NCBI GenBank assembly: GCA_934045075.1
Contig: OW203750.1
Location: 7,087,410-7,151,409 of the forward strand
Length of the DNA: 64,000 nt
Source of the DNA: Yponomeuta sedellus
Taxonomy: Eukaryota > Arthropoda > Insecta > Lepidoptera > Yponomeutidae
Direction: 5' to 3'
Of this stretch, positions 57,401 through 64,000 are shown one piece after another. Position numbers and translations under genes: made by a program. The notes beneath the pieces are model-generated. The model ran no database searches. It was not told where the DNA came from and saw nothing but the letters and a program-made list of their open reading frames with translations. The stretch's first letter is position 1, and each line of letters begins with the position of its first letter.

Positions 57401-60400
57401 CCGCGCCTGTTGTTGCTTAACTCAAGTGATTGATTCCAATCTCGTTTCGACTAGGCCACGAGCGCTTTGAATCATTTAACCATACAAAAATAACATAAAC
57501 TCACGACTCACGCCAGTACGGTAGGCAGATACCAGGGACTGTCATTTGAAATGAAGCCACTAGTTTGAAGTTAGACAAACAAATTTTTACGGAACCCTTG
57601 TTGGGTGAATTCTTCTCGGCTTGTCCGTTTTTTTTTTCGATTTGATCCGGAGATCCTTTCCAATCACAAAAGAGTCTTTAATCGAATCCCAGCTTTTTAT
57701 ACAGACTATAAATAATGCGAGCCCTTAGCGCTACGCGCAAGGAAAATTGAGCATTAACCAGAATTAGATTCAGGATAAATTGGTTTGGAGGTTAGACAAG
57801 AAGACGAAAAACAAAGAAAAAAAATTCAAATTGAAATTCGACCCTATAAGAAGAGTCTGCAATGTTCATAAAGCCCAAGATTCGCACTCAAATAAATGAC
57901 CCGAAATTCATGCAATTTTAATCCTAATACTGATAAGGTTACGACAGCAATTTACCCAGCAGAGCCTACAAGGAAACATTCGCTGAATTCAAAATTCGAA
58001 CACAAAATCCTTAAGCCAGCGCTCGGGCGGTTACGGCGTTCCGTTTTCAAATTCGAATTTATTGATTAGCAAGCTCTGCAGCCAATGAGAGGGCCCGACG
58101 CTTCCAAGATGGCCGCCGGGGTAGGCTCACCCTTCCGAAGGGAAAATATATCCATTTAATTTATTACGTATTGTGCTGCACGGACATTAATCTTTTTCTT
58201 TTGCCTTTATTAATGGTCGTAGCCGGTTTTATTTTAATGAAATGAGAGAGGGGAGCGGTAATTTTCCCGGCTAGTGGATGGGAGCCATTTTGATTTTCCG
58301 TGACGCTTTTCGTGTTCAGTCAAGTAATGACAATACGCCTACTGCGGCGACTGTTTTATTTTCATAGGTATATCTTCTGCCGGATGAAATAAATAAAATA
58401 GAATGATATCACGAATAGGGAGCCAATTTACACTTCATTAGCATATAAGTGGCATGCGACTCTAAGGCTTACCCCTTGGAGTTCTACGTGAAAGTCGAGC
58501 GACAGCCAAAATCTGTATTCTAAACGCATGCTAGATTGAATTACAATGAGAAAATAAATGTCTAATGACTCTGTTGAGATATCTTATTTTTAAGCGTTAA
58601 GCCGTTGGTGCCGGCTGTCATATAATGGCAGTCGTTAAGCCATGTCAGAGGCCTTATGGGCGGCTTGATAACTTCTGACAGTAAGGCCCGCCACTGTCTT
58701 ACAATTCTCCACCAACCCGGACTTGGCCCCCGTGGTGGAGTATGGCATAACCTTGCTGCGATGCAGGAAGAGACCCGTGCCCCAGCAGTGGGGACATACA
58801 AGGGTTGATAACGATGAACGATTTTTAAGCGACAAAAGTCTTAACCCTTCGAATTTTTTGCGTCTACGCTTTCAATTTGTATGGGCGAGAATTGGCCCCC
58901 AAGACGTTAATTCCGTTCATTACATTACATTTCCAATAGTTAAAAACAGTGTTAATTGCACCATAAGGGAAGGACTGACTCCTAACATACAGCTTACCCT
59001 AGTTTAGAAGTCAGGACGTTACGTACTTAGTACCTATTGTAAGAATATACATATTAACATAACACATGTAACATAACAACATAACATAACATATGTAACA
59101 TAACAACATAACATTTACATACTGGCACATACATTGTTTCTGGCCCCACACTAGGATACCCTGTGTCGTGGATACCAGAGACAGCGACATCACAAACATG
59201 TAAACATCCAAGACCTGGGGTTTTTTTTCGTCCTCAGCCGGTGATCGAACCCGGGACATCTCGTATGGTAGCAAATGCGCTACCGCTACGCCACGGAGAT
59301 CGTCGAAATTAAAAGTTACGTTGTATGTTTTTTGTCAATAAATTACTTACGATACCTACGTTATCAACCCTTGTATATCCCCACTGCTGGGGCACGGGTA
59401 TCTTCCTGCATCGCAGGAAGGTTAGGCCTACAAATATATAAATTACTTACTTTCTTACTTTTTATGGAAAACATCGTGAAGAAACCCTCACTACTACAAT
59501 GAATTAAAAGAAACTAGGGCCAGATCAGTGCGCTCCGTTTTCTCCCTTCGGTCAACAAGCTTAGTTCAAGAAACAAGCTTACTAAGCTTGTGCTAAGTAT
59601 ACCTGTTTTGTATTTATCGCTTTTCCGATTTCCAATATAGAATGTTCTTATAATGTAAGCATTTATCTTCTGTGATTATCATTCTATCTATGTAGCCATG
59701 TGAAGCCTAGTGATATCCTACCTAAATAACGTTTCCTATAATTTGCCGATTGTCACTGACAAGTAATGATATAAATTTATGAACGCATCGTAAGATTGTT
59801 TTTGAACGATGCCAAAAGTTGCCGCGCTTCTCTTCTGACAGTTCGGGATAGAGTTTAAGAGATATAAAAGTTTAGCTTAGTAAATAATTTGGAATATTAG
59901 ATTAATTAAGTTAATAAATGTTTATAATTTGTAATAAGACTATGTGAGACAAGATGCTTAGAATGGAAACTCTTCGCTGCCTTCTTTTCCACTACAGCTT
60001 GGCCCTGAAGGTGGCTCAGATATTTTAACTCTGAATATCTGAATAAATATCTGAACAGTGCATCATTTGTTTCATTTCCATGCCTGCTGATAACAAAAAT
60101 ATCTTATTTTATCTTAAATCAAGCAATAATACCGAAGAAATCACAAAGTTTTATTCAAAGTAGCGCAGAAACTGCTTAAAGAATGTTGCAAGTCACACTA
60201 GGTGTCCATTTCAAAATCAAGATCATTTTGGGGATAAAATGGACAAAAAAACTCCAAATTTAGTCTTTTCAAGACTCAACAAGAGGATCGTGGCAAGTGG
60301 CAGTCCCTGGTCTCTGCCTACCCTTCTGGGATACAGGCGTGAGGTTATTTATGTATGACTGTAAAGATTGCTTTATAGGAATGATGTTTCTAGGAACAAG

Positions 60401-63400
60401 TTAGTTTATTTCGGAGAGACGGAAAGATACATATTTGAACCTATTATTCCAATTCGGCAGCCATTTTGACTGTGTGGCCATTTCGACTCTGAGGTCACTT
60501 CGACTTTGTGATCATTTCGAGTACGCAGGTAGTTCGGAGTCTGGCCGCAGCACTTGTTACGTTTTCACGACCTATGTAAAACAATTAGATAATGCTTGGG
60601 CATTTAAAGTTATTAATGGCAATCATGAAACCTTATACGTATAGGTGGTAACTAATGTATTAGATTTAAGAGGACCTGAGAAAAGATGGTCAGAGTGGAG
60701 TTTTTTCCGCGCTGCCTTTTTCTCCACTACACTACGGCCCGAAGGCAGCGGCTTTCACTTTCATGTTACATTGTACTTTAACATTCAGCAAACATAATGT
60801 AAATTCTTTACGTTGAAATAAATTGATTTGAAAAAAAAAAGTTCGACTCTACGTCATTTTCACTATGCAGCTAGTTCGACTCTGCGGCAATTTCGACTCC
60901 GCAGTCGTTTCGATTACGCAGCTAGTTCGACTTTACAGTAATTTCCATTATGCAGCTAGTTCGACAGTGTGGTCATTTCGACTCTGTGGTCATTTCGAGT
61001 ACGTTGATAGTACGACTCTACAGTCGTTTCCATCATGCAGCTAGTTCGACAGTGTGGTCATTTCGACTCTGCAGTCATTTCGATTACGTAGCTAGTTCGA
61101 CTCTACAGTCATTTTCACTATGCAGCTAGTTCGACTCTGCGGCAATTTTGACTCCGCAGTCATTTCGATTACATAGCAAGTTCGACTCTACAGTAATTTT
61201 CATTATGCAGCTAGTTCGACTCTGCGACCATTTCGACTGTGCAGTCATTTCCACTATGAATCTAGTTCGACTGTGACAGTCACATTCACATTAGGAGATG
61301 AATGTGAATGCAAATACTAAGCGTTCTAACAACCGCACTCCTACCGCTGATAAAAAAAATACATCATACAAAAAATAGTAAACTTTTTTACCCTTGTAAG
61401 CTTTTCAACAGTCGTTAAGCCATGTCAGAGGCCTTATGGGCGGCTTGATAACTTCTGACAGTAAGGCCTGCCACTGTCTTACAATCGTGGTGGAGTATGG
61501 CCTAACCTTCCTGCGATACAGGAAGATACCCGTGCCCCAACAGTGTGGACATATAAAGGGTTGATATCGAAGCTTTTCAACGCATGCTTACCCTATATTA
61601 CATGACAAGAATGACAACTTTCTTAACCCGTGGCTCGCCACGTCTAACCACCGTCTCGCCGAAACTTTAACCCATCGGGTGCACTGACCTAGAGTTCTTG
61701 CCACTCCATGCTGATGCGCGCTTTCGGCCGGTGACGGGTAGGAACGAGCATGAAAGTGAACCACGCGTCAGCATGATAGGGTTAGATCTCATGACTGCAC
61801 GGCGAACAGCTTATTTTTCGTAAATTTGAATAAAATTTACTCCCATGTAAAAACTCTTACTACTTCTAACTCTTACTCTTTCACGTAAAAACTACAGAAT
61901 GGATTTTAATAAAACTTTACAATACTATAGCTTATACATCAGAATAACACATACGCTACAATTTATAAAGATATTGTGTGGATTATCCCAAATATGACGA
62001 AAAGTGTCAAGAAGGAAGAAATATTATTTTTAATATCTTCTTTCTATAATCGCTGAATGTGTTGGTAAGCGCAAATCTCGAGAGCAGCTGAACCGATTTC
62101 GCTAATTCTTTTTTTAGAATATTTCTTGAAGTACTAGGATGGTTCTTACGGAGACAAATATAAAAAAAAACTACGCACTAGTCCCACAATTGGTACATTT
62201 AAGAAGCAGTTGAAAGAGCACTATTTATCTCTATCATAACGTTGAGCTATATATTTATTTATGACTAGTTGACCCAGCGACCCAGCCTACCATCGATTCT
62301 TTATTTATTTTTATTTTTTCTCACCGTAAAAACCATCCTCGTACTTCAAGGAATATTCTAAAAAAATAATTAGCGAAATCGGTCCAGCTGCTCTCGAGAT
62401 TTGCGCTTACCAACACATTCGGGGATTCATTTTTATATTATAGATTTATTTATTTATAAGTATTTACAGGTATTTAGTCTAGGTAGTGTATTATTTCTGC
62501 TTAGGTTATTGTTAAGGGTTATTGCAGTCCGTGTAGTTTATTTTGTACACATATATACACCCGTTTTTTACTGCTGCAAAAAGACGCCTACCACCTCAGT
62601 CATCCGGGACCACGGCACCTGAAAAAGTGCCGAAACGTCGGAAAATTGTAAAAATGTAATAAACGAGCATAAATCCGTACAGTTTTAATATATATTTAAT
62701 TTGTTTTAACTGAATCTTCGGATCAATAACAGCAGGACAATATTTTCGGCGTCACGATCGTCACTGAAAATGGCGAAATGCGACATGCGACGTGTAGCTA
62801 CGACATCTAACCCTGAACTTAGTCCGTTCCGAAGCACGTTGAACTTAGTCCGTTCCGAAGCACGTTGAACTTAGTCCGTTCCGAAGCACGCTGAGCGACT
62901 TAGCCGATTCTTCGGCAGAAGCGACAAGCCCACTTCAGTTTGCAACATCGATTATTCACCAAGAATTTCGAATCGCGCGGATCGCCGAGTTAAGTTGCAA
63001 TGCGATTGGTTACTAGACTACCGATAGTGTGAAAGAAACGACCATTACCGGACGAATAAGACTCTATTGAACAACTATTTGGAATTTTTAGCCTCTAAAT
63101 AGGTTTTTTTTTAAATTGTCCTTAGCACGGGTTAGTGCATTAAAAAGAATATAATCATGTGGGTACAGCGATATCATTCCGATGTAAAACCTAACTGCAA
63201 AGTAGGTACTCGGGGCTGCAAGTGATGCAAATTACTTCAGCCAGATGGCGCTGCCTGTAAGTAATACAGAGAATATTGTAAAGAGGTTCGAAATTTCACT
63301 GATGGCGGAGAGTCGCGAAAGAGCGCTGGCACGGATAGCCAGAGATCGCGGGTTCGAATCCCGGCATGGGGGGAAGTTTTGGCCTCTAAATAGGTTTTTT

Positions 63401-64000
63401 AAAACTACATAATATGTAGTTAGACACTCAACCACGAGGGCCAATCTCGCCCATGCGAATTGAAAGTTGAAAGCGTAGACGCAAAATATTCGAAGGCTTA
63501 AGACATTTGTCGCATAAAAATAAGATAAGATAACTCGACAGAGTAATTAGACATTTTCTCATTCGAATTCAATTTAGCATGGCGTTCAGAATACAGATTT
63601 TGGCTGTCACTCGACTTTTTATGTAGAATTCCAAGTCATAATAATAAACTTCTGACAATAAGACCCGCCACTGTCCCACAACCCTCCCCAACCCGGACTT
63701 CCCCCGTGGTGGAGTATGGCCTAGCCTTCCTGCGATGCTGGAAGAGACCCGTACCCCAGCAGTGGGGACATACAAGAGTTGATAACGACTCGCCTTAGAA
63801 TCGTATACGAATTATTTGCTAAGGAAGCGAGAATCGGCTCCCAGATCACCTTCACCTCCAGCCCGGGTGAATTCACCCGAAGCATGCATTTCACAGCAAA
63901 AACGCCACGACACGATGATTTAACACAAACACGACGCGACACAGCCGAAATATGGAGCGGCCAGACAGGCGAGAAAAAATATGGTAAGTCATCTAAACAT

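Overview
This 64-kb window looks like intronic or intergenic DNA from an insect, most probably a moth or butterfly. The base composition is AT-rich, and almost all of the sequence is transposable elements of types typical of Lepidoptera: tRNA-derived SINEs, RTE- and jockey/CR1-like LINE ends, short Helitrons ending in CTAG, MITEs, a Penelope-like fragment and an LTR retrotransposon. No prokaryotic gene, operon, CRISPR array or functional tRNA/rRNA gene is visible. Calls rest on reading the sequence and comparing copies within the window; no database search was done, and family letters used here (H1, H2, S-A to S-D, U1, U2, MITE-A, MITE-B) are local labels.

Host gene traces: three GC-rich, exon-like islands lie on the minus strand with plausible splice sites (25998-26122, 25309-25404, 7840-7933). 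The first is followed by a decayed tandem array of copies of its own 3' half plus the adjoining intron (25557-25997). The first two have compatible phases and could be consecutive exons of one minus-strand gene with very large introns; its identity is not recognised.

The most abundant repeat (more than 20 copies) is a ~366-bp SINE whose first ~131 bases look like 5S rRNA. Box A-, intermediate- and box C-like segments are present, and the two ends of this domain can pair as 5S helix I although their bases differ from 5S rRNA. Target-site duplications of 8-13 bp flank many copies and several are 5'-truncated, which indicates LINE-driven retroposition. Other insertions sit inside several copies, including a pogo-like DNA transposon (56120-57233).

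Layout: 1-7.6 kb, nested LINE/Helitron/RTE/MITE stack, 5S-SINEs, tRNA-SINEs and a 108-bp tandem repeat. 7.7-15.5 kb, candidate exon, U1 repeat, a LINE carrying two cleanly inserted MITEs, and the best preserved reverse transcriptase (13622-15490). 15.5-25 kb, MITEs, SINE foldbacks, Helitrons, Penelope-like fragment. 25.2-26.2 kb, host exons. 26.5-33 kb, duplicated SINEs, a LINE tail that became a long ATGT microsatellite, a degenerate tandem array and a 264-bp TTATA repeat. 33-49.9 kb, mixed TE remnants and AT-rich spacer. 49910-53433, an inverted composite of a young LTR retrotransposon (274-bp LTRs, tRNA-Lys-type primer site, gag remnant) flanked as a whole by ACTT. 53.4-64 kb, 452-bp near-perfect palindrome, pogo-like element, TTCGACT minisatellite and further SINE/Helitron copies.

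Little here works as a pathway. The logic is parasitic: LINEs (RTE and jockey/CR1 types) presumably supply the machinery that moves the SINEs, and absent autonomous partners supply that for the MITEs and Helitrons.
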